In this document: positions 1-7,121 of the stretch, one piece after another
Layout: each line of letters starts with the position of its first letter
Numbering within the stretch: position 1 is the first letter of the stretch
Assembly: GCF_003867015.1 (NCBI RefSeq)
Contig: NZ_CP032548.1
Location: forward strand, 1,121,001 to 1,185,000
DNA: 64,000 nucleotides
Source: Tenacibaculum singaporense
GTDB taxonomy: Bacteria; Bacteroidota; Bacteroidia; Flavobacteriales; Flavobacteriaceae
Direction: 5' to 3'
Notes under the pieces: model-generated
The model's database searches: none
Told to the model about the DNA's origin: nothing
The model's input: only the letters and a program-made list of their open reading frames with translations
Program-made: the position numbers and the translations under genes

Positions 1-53
1 CTTGTTTTTATTACTGAAATTTGAAATAGATAATAACACAAAATCTTACAAAA

Positions 54-473
54 ATGAAAAAAAGAACACCAGTTTCAGTTATAATGACTAAAGATGTAAT
101 TACATTAAGTAGTACTGATGATTTAATGACAGCAGAAAAAATATTTAAAAAAGAACATATAAGACATATTCCGGTAGTTAGCGGAAATGAAATAAAAGGA
201 ATGTTAAGTTATACAGATTTATTAAGAATAAGTTTTGCAGATGCAGTTGATGAAAATGAAACAGACGTTGATACTGTGGTGTATAATATGTTTACAATAG
301 ACCAAGTGATGGCAAAAAACTTAGAAACGGTAGATTCTAGTACGACAATTAAGGAGGTTGCAGAAATTCTAGCTAAAAAAGAGTTTCACGCTTTACCAGT
401 TGTTGATGATAATGAATTAGTTGGGATTGTAACTACCACGGACTTAATTTATTACTTATTAGAGCAGTTTTAG
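54..473 (+). CDS. CBS domain pair protein
   Basis: A 139-residue protein made of two CBS domains (about residues 5-60 and 82-138) and nothing else. Each carries the usual core: HIPVVSGNEIKGMLSYTDLL in the first and LPVVDDNELVGIVTTTDLI in the second. Such stand-alone pairs form a Bateman module that binds adenine nucleotides or similar ligands and regulates a partner protein; no enzymatic domain is present and the partner cannot be told from the context. It is cytoplasmic (no signal or membrane segment). A hairpin with a T-run follows it. The family call is secure, the physiological role is unknown. Confidence 0.9.
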   Translation: MKKRTPVSVIMTKDVITLSSTDDLMTAEKIFKKEHIRHIPVVSGNEIKGMLSYTDLLRISFADAVDENETDVDTVVYNMFTIDQVMAKNLETVDSSTTIKEVAEILAKKEFHALPVVDDNELVGIVTTTDLIYYLLEQF

Positions 474-518
474 TTCTTTCTTTAACATAAGTGGGTATGA
501 AAAGTTAAAGTTTATGGT

Positions 519-547
519 AAAACCATACTTTTATTATGGTTTTTTTT
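519..547 (+). terminator. terminator of the CBS gene
   Basis: Inverted repeat AAAACCATA / TATGGTTTT with a 7-base loop followed directly by a run of T residues, 45 bases after the CBS stop codon. Confidence 0.75.
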
Positions 548-590
548 GAGTTAAATTGTTTTGTAGAATTTATTTTTGAGAAACTCAAAA
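545..590 (+). promoter_or_regulatory. putative promoter and palindrome ahead of the small peptide gene
   Basis: TATTTTTG at 571-578 fits the Bacteroidetes -7 box TAnnTTTG; a TTTG lies 22 bases upstream (545-548), slightly wider than the common 19-20. A perfect inverted repeat TTTTGAG-AAA-CTCAAAA at 574-590 overlaps the -7 box and the expected start of transcription, so it could be an operator or a 5' hairpin. Inference from sequence only. Confidence 0.4.
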
Positions 591-599
591 TACTTTACC

Positions 600-752
600 A
601 TGTTAAAAAACATTTCAAATTTAGGTTCAGTTTTGAATAAATCAGAACAAAAAACTATTCAGGGAGGATGGACATATGTAATGTGTACTAAGTGTGAACC
701 TCTTCCTCCAGGTTATATTTGTATGAATGAAGTATATTGTGGAGGAGAGTAA
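600..752 (+). CDS. orphan double-glycine leader (bacteriocin-like) peptide
   Basis: A 50-codon reading frame begins with ATG at 600. The N-terminal half (about 23 residues, MLKNISNLGSVLNKSEQKTI then QGG) matches the ComC/bacteriocin-type leader common in Flavobacteriia, ending in the double-glycine site where a C39 peptidase transporter would cut. The predicted core of 27 residues starts with WTYVMC and holds four cysteines (C-x2-C ... C ... C), two prolines in a row and a GGE end, so two disulfides are possible. Many such orphan genes are labelled bacteriocin-like proteins; activity is rarely proven. No transporter, immunity or modification gene is adjacent. The frame is flanked by its own promoter-like sequence and a strong terminator, which supports a real single-gene unit. 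Confidence 0.75.
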   Translation: MLKNISNLGSVLNKSEQKTIQGGWTYVMCTKCEPLPPGYICMNEVYCGGE

Positions 753-833
753 ATTTACTCTAAACAAGATTACATTAATATTTACTATTCATATTTAGTA
801 ACCCTTTTAGGGATTATAGGGCTGTTAAACCAT

Positions 834-868
834 AAGCGTATTTAGATTTGTTTCTAAATACGCTTTGA
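834..868. terminator. bidirectional terminator between the peptide gene and rpe
   Basis: Perfect 13-bp inverted repeat AAGCGTATTTAGA / TCTAAATACGCTT with a 6-base loop, between convergent genes. Confidence 0.8.
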
Positions 869-871
869 CTT

Positions 872-1528
872 TTAATTTATAATAGTTTTTAAATTTTCAA
901 TTGTTTCGGTTGGGTTGTCACTTTTGAAAACAAAACTACCAGCAACTAATACATTAGCACCAACTTCTACAAGTTTATTAGCGTTTTGATCAGTTACTCC
1001 TCCATCAATTTCAATTAGGGTAGAAGCTTCACTGAATTCAATTAAGTTCTTTAGCTGTTGAATTTTTTTGTACGTATTTTCGATGAATGATTGTCCTCCA
1101 AATCCAGGATTAACACTCATAATACACACTAAGTCTAAATCTTTGATAATATCTTCTAAAACAGCTATTGGTGTATGTGGGTTTAAAGCAACACCTGCTT
1201 TCATACCAGCTGCTTTTATTGCTTGAACAGTTCTGTGTAAATGTGTACAAGCTTCGTAGTGTACTGTTAAAATGTCGGCGCCTAAATCAGCAAAAGTTTG
1301 AATGTAACGATCAGGATCTACAATCATTAAGTGCACATCAATAGTTTTATTGGCATGTTTTGTAATTGATTTTAAAACAGGCATTCCAAAAGAAATATTT
1401 GGTACAAAAACACCGTCCATAATGTCAATATGAAACCAATCTGCTTTACTATCATTTACCATTTCAACATCGCGTTGAAGATTTCCAAAATCAGCCGCTA
1501 AAATTGATGGGGCTACAAGTTTTTCCAT
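872..1528 (-). CDS. rpe: ribulose-phosphate 3-epimerase
   Basis: A TIM-barrel enzyme of 218 residues that interconverts ribulose 5-phosphate and xylulose 5-phosphate in the pentose phosphate pathway. The family signatures are all present: APSILAADFGNL at the N terminus, HIDIMDGVFVPN (metal-binding His/Asp), VHLMI, MSVNPGFGGQ and the phosphate-binding IEIDGGV near the C terminus. The open frame extends 27 codons upstream, but that stretch is hydrophobic, overlaps the sigA terminator and the promoter, and is absent from the family; the ATG at 1528 (MEKLVAPS) gives the normal length. Cytoplasmic housekeeping enzyme. Confidence 0.95.
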   Translation of the reverse strand: MEKLVAPSILAADFGNLQRDVEMVNDSKADWFHIDIMDGVFVPNISFGMPVLKSITKHANKTIDVHLMIVDPDRYIQTFADLGADILTVHYEACTHLHRTVQAIKAAGMKAGVALNPHTPIAVLEDIIKDLDLVCIMSVNPGFGGQSFIENTYKKIQQLKNLIEFSEASTLIEIDGGVTDQNANKLVEVGANVLVAGSFVFKSDNPTETIENLKTIIN

Positions 1529-1560
1529 TAATATATAAGTTGTTGTGTTGTTATTATGTG

Positions 1561-1596
1561 CAAATATAGTTAAAACTAAGGGCATTAAAATCAAAA
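1561..1596 (-). promoter_or_regulatory. putative rpe promoter
   Basis: On the minus strand TTTTG (1596-1592) and TATATTTG (1568-1561) are separated by 23 bases, within the range accepted for flavobacterial promoters. The upstream element lies in the T-run of the sigA terminator. Confidence 0.45.
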
Positions 1597-1623
1597 AGAA
1601 AGCTCTCAAATTTGAGAGCTTTC
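1592..1623 (-). terminator. sigA terminator
   Basis: Perfect 26-base palindrome centred near 1610 (arms GAAAGCTCTCAAA / TTTGAGAGCTTTC) followed on the minus strand by a T-run, about 55 bases past the sigA stop. Confidence 0.8.
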
Positions 1624-1678
1624 ATTCATTAATCAAAAAACGAATAGTTACGATAACTATTTGTTGTTGTTTGTATTA

Positions 1679-2542
1679 TTAACCTAAGTAAGTCATTAAA
1701 ATCTTACTACGAGATGTGTGTTTTAATCTTCTGATGGCTTTTTCTTTGATTTGACGTACACGTTCACGAGTTAAATCAAATGTTTCACCTATTTCTTCTA
1801 AAGTCATTGGTTGGTGCTCTCCTAAACCAAAGTATAATTTTACAACATCAGCCTCACGTGGAGTTAATGTTTCTAGTGCACGATTAATTTCAATACGTAA
1901 AGATTCGTGTAATAATGTTTTGTCAGGGTTTGGTGATTCACCTGAGTTTAATACATCATATAAATTAGAATCTTCACCCTCAATTAAAGGAGCATCCATT
2001 GATACGTGACGTCCAGAGTTTTTCATTGATTCTTTAACATCGTTAACAGTCATGTCTAACTTCTTAGCAATTTCCTCAGCACTTGGTGGGCGCTCATTTT
2101 CTTGCTCTAAGAAAGCATACATTTTATTAATCTTATTAATAGAACCAATTTTGTTTAATGGTAAACGTACGATACGAGATTGTTCAGCTAGTGCTTGTAA
2201 GATAGACTGACGAATCCACCACACTGCGTATGAGATAAATTTAAAACCACGAGTTTCATCAAAACGTTTCGCAGCTTTAATTAATCCTAAATTTCCTTCG
2301 TTAATTAAATCAGGTAATGTTAATCCTTGGTTTTGGTATTGCTTAGCAACCGATACCACAAAACGTAAGTTAGCTTTAGTTAGTTTTTCAAGAGCTCTTT
2401 GGTCACCTGCTTTAATTCTTTGCGCTAATTCAACTTCTTCATCAGCAGTAATTAAATCTACTTTTCCTATTTCTTGCAAATATTTATCTAAAGACGCGGT
2501 TTCTCTGTTGGTAACCTGTTTTGTAATTTTAAGTTGTCTCAT
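1679..2542 (-). CDS. rpoD: primary RNA polymerase sigma factor SigA/RpoD
   Basis: A 287-residue housekeeping sigma factor. It has sigma region 1.2 (about residues 14-48), region 2 with the [18 protein letters not shown] core and the promoter-opening [10 protein letters not shown] segment (about 75-145), region 3 (about 150-215) and a region 4 helix-turn-helix with [28 protein letters not shown] near the C terminus. Region 1.1 is missing and the total length is about half that of E. coli RpoD, as is normal for Bacteroidota, whose SigA recognises TTTG / TAnnTTTG. It stands alone with its own terminator. Its upstream region on the minus strand contains GTAAC and CGTAT spaced by 17 bases, which loosely resembles an ECF-type promoter. 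Confidence 0.95.
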   Translation of the reverse strand: MRQLKITKQVTNRETASLDKYLQEIGKVDLITADEEVELAQRIKAGDQRALEKLTKANLRFVVSVAKQYQNQGLTLPDLINEGNLGLIKAAKRFDETRGFKFISYAVWWIRQSILQALAEQSRIVRLPLNKIGSINKINKMYAFLEQENERPPSAEEIAKKLDMTVNDVKESMKNSGRHVSMDAPLIEGEDSNLYDVLNSGESPNPDKTLLHESLRIEINRALETLTPREADVVKLYFGLGEHQPMTLEEIGETFDLTRERVRQIKEKAIRRLKHTSRSKILMTYLG

Positions 2543-2681
2543 CTACTTCAAGTGTATTTTTAATTTATCAATCAGTCTACATTATCTTATACGTATTCAA
2601 TTAGAATAATGTTACAAAGTTTTTTGTATTTCTTGAAAATTTTCGTCTATTTGTTAAAGAAGTGTTAAAGTTTGTTATTTG

Positions 2682-2703
2682 AACAATGATTAGGTGACCA
2701 CGT
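2682..2703 (+). promoter_or_regulatory. ECF-type promoter of the sigma factor gene
   Basis: GAAC (2681-2684), exactly 16 bases, then CGTA (2701-2704). AAC-N16-CGT is the classic ECF sigma promoter layout, suggesting that the sigma factor downstream drives its own gene. A G-rich leader (GGGAGGCAAG) follows. Confidence 0.6.
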
Positions 2704-2760
2704 AGGGAGGCAAGTGTCTAACTATTGTATAACTAAGAAGGAAACTAACTATACTGCCCC

Positions 2761-3330
2761 TTGGAGAGTATTGATGTAAAAAAAATAAGCGACGAAGATT
2801 TAGTTCGTAAAATAGTAGAAAAAAATGATACTCATTTATTCGCTGTTTTATACGATCGTTATGCTGGCGTGGTATATAACAAGTGCTATGGATTTTCCAA
2901 AAATAAAGAAGAGGCTCAAGATTTAACACATGATGTATTTATTCGTTTATTTGTTAAATTGAGAACTTTTAAAGGAAAATCTAAGTTTTCTACTTGGTTG
3001 TATTCTTTTACTTACAATTTTTGTGTTAATTATGTACAGAGAAATAAAGAAAAGAAAAAAGAAAAAGTAACAGTAGTAACGGACGAAATAAAAGAGGAAA
3101 GTAATATTGATGATATTGATGACGCGACACTATTTGAGTTAAAGTCAGATAAATTGGCCAAAGCACTCGAAATGATTTCTCCTCCAGAGAAAATGATTTT
3201 ATTAATGAAATACCAGGACGAAATGAGTATTAAAGATATTTCAGTGGGATTAGATTTGGGGGAAAGCGCAGTAAAAATGCGTTTAAAAAGAGCTAAAGAA
3301 AAAGTGGTGAAAGCGTATAACGAATTGTAA
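2761..3330 (+). CDS. ECF-type RNA polymerase sigma factor, SigX-like context
   Basis: A 189-residue sigma-70 family protein with only regions 2 and 4. Region 2 (about residues 25-90) shows LYDRYAGVVYNKC and the EAQDLTHDVFIRLF core; region 4 (about 125-189) has LEMISPPEKMILLMKY and a helix-turn-helix ending KMRLKRAKEKV. A lysine-rich linker joins them. No ATG fits; the only in-frame start before a stop at 2746 is TTG at 2761, and the family consensus near 'SIDLKKISDEDLV' supports it. No classical anti-sigma gene follows; instead there is a 62-residue protein 6 bases on and then a CmpX-like membrane channel. This order recalls the SigX/CfrX/CmpX set of Pseudomonas, which responds to membrane state. 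Sigma call secure, signal inferred. Confidence 0.9.
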   Translation: MESIDVKKISDEDLVRKIVEKNDTHLFAVLYDRYAGVVYNKCYGFSKNKEEAQDLTHDVFIRLFVKLRTFKGKSKFSTWLYSFTYNFCVNYVQRNKEKKKEKVTVVTDEIKEESNIDDIDDATLFELKSDKLAKALEMISPPEKMILLMKYQDEMSIKDISVGLDLGESAVKMRLKRAKEKVVKAYNEL

Positions 3331-3336
3331 TAAATT

Positions 3337-3525
3337 ATGGATAATCCATTCAAGAAAATATTACATAACGAAGAATTGCCAGAAGTACTAAAAGATAAAG
3401 TGCTTAATGATGTGGCAATGATAAAGCTATCAATAGACATGGCTGATTTGTTCGTGGTTAAGTATCCTAATGCTATTGTTGATTTGATAGGAGGAGGGGC
3501 TGAACCAAAAGGAAAAAAGAAATGA
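3337..3525 (+). CDS. small conserved-looking protein of the ECF sigma operon
   Basis: A 62-residue acidic-then-basic cytoplasmic protein starting 6 bases after the sigma stop, hence almost certainly co-translated. Sequence features: a helical stretch with LPEVLKDKVLNDVAMIKLSIDMADLFVVKYP and a lysine-rich end GGAEPKGKKK. No domain is recognised. By position it corresponds to CfrX, the small protein between sigX and cmpX in Pseudomonas, and could act as a sigma modulator; that is inference from gene order, not from similarity I can see. Confidence 0.75.
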   Translation: MDNPFKKILHNEELPEVLKDKVLNDVAMIKLSIDMADLFVVKYPNAIVDLIGGGAEPKGKKK

Positions 3526-3575
3526 CACTAACTAGTTTAAACTAATCAAATACATACTATATATACATAAAAGTT

Positions 3576-4394
3576 ATGAGTTTTTTAAATATAGATTTTT
3601 TAACCCCTTTTAAGGATATTTTTCAAGATATAGTTGATTCATTACCAACTGTAGTGGGATTTTTAGCTTTTGTAATTATTTCTTGGCTCGTTATAAAAGT
3701 CTTTCTATACCTTGTTAGAAAAGCATTAGCCAAAACTAAAATAGATGAATGGTCTAAGAAGCTTAGAAAAACAGAAATTTTTGGTAGTAGTACAATAAAT
3801 ATAGTACTTACCAATGTTATTTTGGCTATACTAAAATGGTTTTTAATTTTTGTTTTCGTTATGGTTGGGGCAGAAATGTTTGGCTTAATTGTAGTCTCTG
3901 AAGGGATTAGAAGCTTTTTTGCGTACTTACCAAAACTATTAACTGCGGTAGGTATTTTTGTAGGAGGGGCTTACTTAGGAACCATGGTTAAAAAAGCAAT
4001 TCAATCCATGTTTAAATCTCTTGAAATCTCTGGAGGGAATTTAGTAGGAAATATTGCTTTTTACCTAATTGTTGTGTTTTTATCTATAACAGCATTAGAT
4101 CAAGCTGGAGTTGATACATCTGTGATTAAGAGTAATTTAACTCTTTTGATAGGTTCTGTATTGTTAGCTTTTACCTTAGCATTTGGCTTTGGAGCTAGAG
4201 ATGCAGTTTCTAGATTACTTTTTGGTTATTATTCGAGAAAAAATATTTCAATAGGAGAAAAGGTTGTGATAAATGATGTAGAAGGTGTAGTAGTTGCTAT
4301 AGATAATATATGTATTACAATCAATACAGATGGAGGTAAGGTTATTTTACCTATCAAAGATGTAGTTGACAATAAAATAGTTATAAAAAAATAA
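3576..4394 (+). CDS. MscS/CmpX-type mechanosensitive channel protein
   Basis: A 272-residue inner-membrane protein with about five transmembrane segments (approximately residues 20-48, 72-105, 115-138, 155-175, 185-205) and a short cytoplasmic beta region at the C terminus (GEKVVINDVEGVVVAIDNICITINTDGGKVILPIKDVV), which is the Sm-like MscS domain cut short. Repeated conserved-TM-helix signatures with glycine-rich segments (VGIFVGGAYLGTMVKKA; AFTLAFGFGARDAVS) match the CmpX group. It lies 50 bases after the 62-aa gene. Likely senses or relieves membrane tension and is probably functionally linked to the adjacent sigma factor. Confidence 0.85.
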   Translation: MSFLNIDFLTPFKDIFQDIVDSLPTVVGFLAFVIISWLVIKVFLYLVRKALAKTKIDEWSKKLRKTEIFGSSTINIVLTNVILAILKWFLIFVFVMVGAEMFGLIVVSEGIRSFFAYLPKLLTAVGIFVGGAYLGTMVKKAIQSMFKSLEISGGNLVGNIAFYLIVVFLSITALDQAGVDTSVIKSNLTLLIGSVLLAFTLAFGFGARDAVSRLLFGYYSRKNISIGEKVVINDVEGVVVAIDNICITINTDGGKVILPIKDVVDNKIVIKK

Positions 4395-4414
4395 TAAAAA
4401 TTAACAATTTTTTA

Positions 4415-4534
4415 TATCTTTGAAAATGCTAAAAACAATGTTTTTAACAGTACGATAGATTTCGGGGGACTTCTATCCAACTAATAAAGAGAAATCTTTA
4501 TGAAATAAGGCCGCATTTCTGCGGTCTTTTTTTT
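4415..4534 (+). ncRNA. candidate structured small RNA with TTCGGGGGACTTC hairpin
   Basis: TATCTTTG at 4415-4422 fits a -7 box (no clear -33). The following roughly 105 bases have no convincing reading frame but fold into four consecutive local hairpins: TAAAAAC/GTTTTTA; GATAGA/TCTATC (4454-4477) whose loop contains CGGGGGACT; ATAAAGA-GAAA-TCTTTAT with a GNRA-type tetraloop; and a terminator stem GGCCGCA/TGCGGTC followed by eight T (4509-4534). Such packing strongly suggests a stable transcript. No known RNA family is recognised by eye; a Rfam covariance search would decide. Confidence 0.5.
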
Positions 4535-4559
4535 ATGAAAAAATGTGACCTAAAAAATA

Positions 4560-4655
4560 AAGTGTGTCTAATAAAGCATAGAGTAATAGGAATTCGGGGG
4601 ACTTCATATTATTTTTAAACTTAAAAAGGCTTTCTAATTTAGAAAGCCTTTTTTA
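4560..4655 (+). ncRNA. second copy of the TTCGGGGGACTTC hairpin, possible sibling RNA
   Basis: The same 13-mer TTCGGGGGACTTC recurs at 4593-4605 (first copy 4461-4473), again inside a hairpin but with different arms (AATAGGAA/TTCATATT with one mismatch, 4585-4610) and again followed by an intrinsic terminator (AAAAAGGCTTTCT/AGAAAGCCTTTTT, 4623-4655). No good promoter of its own is visible, so it could be a readthrough segment of the first RNA. The terminator also serves the convergent porT gene. Confidence 0.35.
4623..4655. terminator. bidirectional terminator downstream of porT
   Basis: Perfect 13-bp inverted repeat AAAAAGGCTTTCT / AGAAAGCCTTTTT with A- and T-runs on both flanks. Confidence 0.8.
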
Positions 4656-4679
4656 TTGTAAATATGTGTTTAATAAATC

Positions 4680-5378
4680 TTATTCAAAAGCTAAGTGTAA
4701 AAACACTCCTCTAGTTCCTAAGAAATTAATTGGGTCTGTCCATTGACTGGGAGATTTGTTATCGTATACAGCTTCATTATTAATAGCAAAAACACCTCTT
4801 ATAGAAGGCGAGAACTTAAAATAACTTAAGTAAAAATCAACGCCAATACCTATTTCATACATGAAGTTATTGGTTGTCGTTCTAAATTCTCCAGCAAAAT
4901 TATCATCACTATTTCTTTCATTACTTGAAAAGTTATGATCGTATGAAATTCCTCCAATTACATAAGGTCTCATATTATTAAGTCTGTTTGTGCTAAACTT
5001 TAACAGCAGCGGTAAGTGTAAGTAGGTGGCACCTACTTCACGAGTATTTACGTTATCTGCTCCAGGTATATGTTTAAAACGTAATGTTTTGGTGTTAGAC
5101 ATTAAACCAGGTTCAAAACGTAGGTTAATATTATTATGTAACCTTAAGTCAGCAATTAAACCTACATTAAAACCAATAGAGGATTCTACTTCGATTTCAG
5201 TATTATCAAAATCACTTGGAGCATAAGAAATTTTGTAACCATTATTATTAGCTCCTAAGTAAAAACCATAGTGAAAAAGAGGTTTGTCAAAACTAGGAAG
5301 TTTCAATATTTTTTCTTTTTGCGCTTGTGTGGATAATGACGCCACTAAAATTCCGAAAAGTAAAAGCTTTTTTAACAT
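4680..5378 (-). CDS. porT: PorT-like outer-membrane protein of type IX secretion
   Basis: A 232-residue protein with a cleavable signal peptide (MLKKLLLFGILVASLSTQAQ) and a small beta-barrel body of the OMP_b-brl family: alternating aromatic strands (FHYGFYLGANNNGYKI, VGLIADLRLHNNINLRFEPGLM, FKFSPSIRGVFAINNE). PorT/SprT is required for secretion through the type IX system and gliding in Flavobacterium and Porphyromonas. The assignment rests on length, barrel pattern and on the placement one base after the menaquinone methyltransferase gene, an order I know for sprT in flavobacteria. A generic porin-family protein is the alternative. Confidence 0.8.
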   Translation of the reverse strand: MLKKLLLFGILVASLSTQAQKEKILKLPSFDKPLFHYGFYLGANNNGYKISYAPSDFDNTEIEVESSIGFNVGLIADLRLHNNINLRFEPGLMSNTKTLRFKHIPGADNVNTREVGATYLHLPLLLKFSTNRLNNMRPYVIGGISYDHNFSSNERNSDDNFAGEFRTTTNNFMYEIGIGVDFYLSYFKFSPSIRGVFAINNEAVYDNKSPSQWTDPINFLGTRGVFLHLAFE

Positions 5379-5379
5379 A

Positions 5380-6108
5380 CTATTTTAAAGCGGTATAAAT
5401 TGATGCAACACCAAATGTTACAGGTATATTCTTTGCATTCTTAAACCCATTTTTTTGTAAAATATTGTTGAAAGCCTTTCCAAAAGGAAAAGAATTTGCT
5501 GTTTCTGATAAATATGAGTAAGCAACCTTGTCTTTCGAAAAGAGTTTACCAATAATAGGTAAAATATAATTAGTATACAATTTGTATCCTTGTTTAAAAG
5601 GAAACTTGGTTGGGTTTGAGGTTTCCAATACTACAAATTTACCTCCAGGTTTTAATACACGTAATATTTCGGTTAAGCCTTTGTCTAAGTTTTCAAAGTT
5701 CCTAACTCCAAAAGAAACAGTAATCGCATCAAAGGTATTATCAGGAAAAGGAATGTTTTCACTATCGCCAACAATCATTTTAATCTTATTAGACAAGTTA
5801 GCTTTAGCTATTTTTTGTCTTCCAACCTGTAGCATTCCTTCAGAAATATCTAAACCTACAATTTTTTCAGGATTTAATTCAGACATCATTAAAGCTAAGT
5901 CACCTGTACCAGTAGCAATATCTAAAATTTGTTTTGGATTGTTTTCTCCTACTAGTTTTACTACTTTTTTACGCCAGCTAACATCAATTCCTAAAGAAAT
6001 AACACGGTTTAACCCGTCATAATCTTCAGAGATGTTGTCAAACATTTGAGCAACTTGTTCTTTCTTTCCTAATTCAGAATCTTTATATGGTTTGATCTTT
6101 TCAGACAT
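5380..6108 (-). CDS. menG: demethylmenaquinone methyltransferase
   Basis: A 242-residue class I SAM-dependent methyltransferase of the UbiE/MenG family that converts demethylmenaquinone to menaquinone, the respiratory quinone of Bacteroidota. Visible signatures: [28 protein letters not shown] at the start, SAM motif [15 protein letters not shown] (about residues 61-74), [10 protein letters not shown], and the family-typical [17 protein letters not shown] and [12 protein letters not shown]. Its stop is one base from the porT start, so the two are co-transcribed. Also called ubiE. Confidence 0.95.
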   Translation of the reverse strand: MSEKIKPYKDSELGKKEQVAQMFDNISEDYDGLNRVISLGIDVSWRKKVVKLVGENNPKQILDIATGTGDLALMMSELNPEKIVGLDISEGMLQVGRQKIAKANLSNKIKMIVGDSENIPFPDNTFDAITVSFGVRNFENLDKGLTEILRVLKPGGKFVVLETSNPTKFPFKQGYKLYTNYILPIIGKLFSKDKVAYSYLSETANSFPFGKAFNNILQKNGFKNAKNIPVTFGVASIYTALK

Positions 6109-6128
6109 ATATTTTGTTTGGTTTGGAA

Positions 6129-7022
6129 TTATCCGTTGATGGCAACTACTTCATTAATTTGATTAGGTAACATTTCTTTAAGCATAGTTTCAATACCATT
6201 TTTTAATGTTACTGTTGATGATGGACAGCCACTACAAGCTCCTTGTAAAATAACACTTACTCTTTTGCTATCAGCATCGTATGATTGAAAAGCTATATTA
6301 CCGCCATCAGAAGCTACAGCAGGCTTTATATACTCGTCTAAAATATCAACAATTTTAGCTTCAGTATCAGTTAAATTCTCTTTAGGAACTTCAACATTTT
6401 GTTTGGTTTGCTGTTTTGGTAATTCAGATATAATTTTTTTGCCTTCCTGTATATAACTACGAATAAAAGTACGTACTTCTTGGTATACTTCATTCCAATC
6501 AATCATGTCGTATTTGGTGATTGAAATGTAGTTTTCAGAAATAAAAACCTCTTTTACAAAAGGAAAACTAAATAATGCTTGTGCTAATGGAGAAGATTTG
6601 CTTGCTTCTTCAATATTTGTATACTCAACATCAGTTTGTGTTAAAGCTTTGTTGGTTCCGAATTTCATTACAGCTGGATTTGGAGTAACTTCAGCGTATA
6701 CTTCAACAGCATCTTTTTTGGTAGTTTCTTCTTTTACTACAGAATTACCATCTTGGATGTAAGCTTCTATTTGCTCGCGAACCTCTTCTTCAACATCGCT
6801 CCATTCAACAATATCGTATCGTTGAATAGCAATGAAGTTAGCTGTAACTAATACCTTTTTTACAAAAGGAAGGTAAAATAGTTGTTGTGCTAACGGAGAG
6901 TTTTTAGCCTCATCTATATTATTGTATTCATGGCTACCGCCATTAACTAAAATTTTGTTGCTAACAAACTTTAGAATGGTTTCGTTATTAGTTTCTTGTA
7001 TGTTTATTTTTATTGAACTCAT
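6129..7022 (-). CDS. NfU-type iron-sulfur cluster carrier with duplicated N domain
   Basis: A 297-residue protein. Two homologous Nfu N-terminal domains follow each other: about residues 4-88 ([23 protein letters not shown] ... [28 protein letters not shown]) and about 105-190 ([15 protein letters not shown] ... [28 protein letters not shown]). The C terminus (about 225-297) is a NifU-like domain with the cluster-binding CSGC pair. It should carry a 4Fe-4S cluster to target apoproteins. The open frame extends to 7088, but the ATG at 7022 (MSSIKINIQ) is the sensible start, since the extension overlaps a terminator palindrome. The duplicated N domain is less usual than the single one in NfuA. 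Confidence 0.9.
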   Translation of the reverse strand: MSSIKINIQETNNETILKFVSNKILVNGGSHEYNNIDEAKNSPLAQQLFYLPFVKKVLVTANFIAIQRYDIVEWSDVEEEVREQIEAYIQDGNSVVKEETTKKDAVEVYAEVTPNPAVMKFGTNKALTQTDVEYTNIEEASKSSPLAQALFSFPFVKEVFISENYISITKYDMIDWNEVYQEVRTFIRSYIQEGKKIISELPKQQTKQNVEVPKENLTDTEAKIVDILDEYIKPAVASDGGNIAFQSYDADSKRVSVILQGACSGCPSSTVTLKNGIETMLKEMLPNQINEVVAING

Positions 7023-7074
7023 AAGTTGTAAATAAGAAGCAAAATTACGGTAAAAAACTGAGATATGTATATAT

Positions 7075-7103
7075 AAAAAGTCCTGCATATAGCAGGACTT
7101 TTT
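7075..7103 (-). terminator. terminator after the OmpP1/FadL gene
   Basis: Inverted repeat AAAAAGTCCTGC / GCAGGACTTTTT with a 5-base loop, 20 bases past the porin stop; it separates the porin unit from the nfu unit. Confidence 0.8.
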
Positions 7104-7121
7104 ATATATGTTTTTTATGAA

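Noticed and set aside
1529..1609. N-terminal extension of rpe
   Set aside because: Covers the promoter and the sigA terminator; family alignment starts at the internal Met.
2690..2929. 79-residue minus-strand frame over the ECF sigma start
   Set aside because: Antisense to the sigma gene with no coding character.
4454..4477. Riboswitch controlling a downstream gene
   Set aside because: The hairpins are followed by terminators and a convergent gene; no plus-strand coding sequence lies downstream to be controlled.
7023..7088. N-terminal extension of the NfU gene
   Set aside because: Runs into the terminator hairpin of the neighbouring gene.
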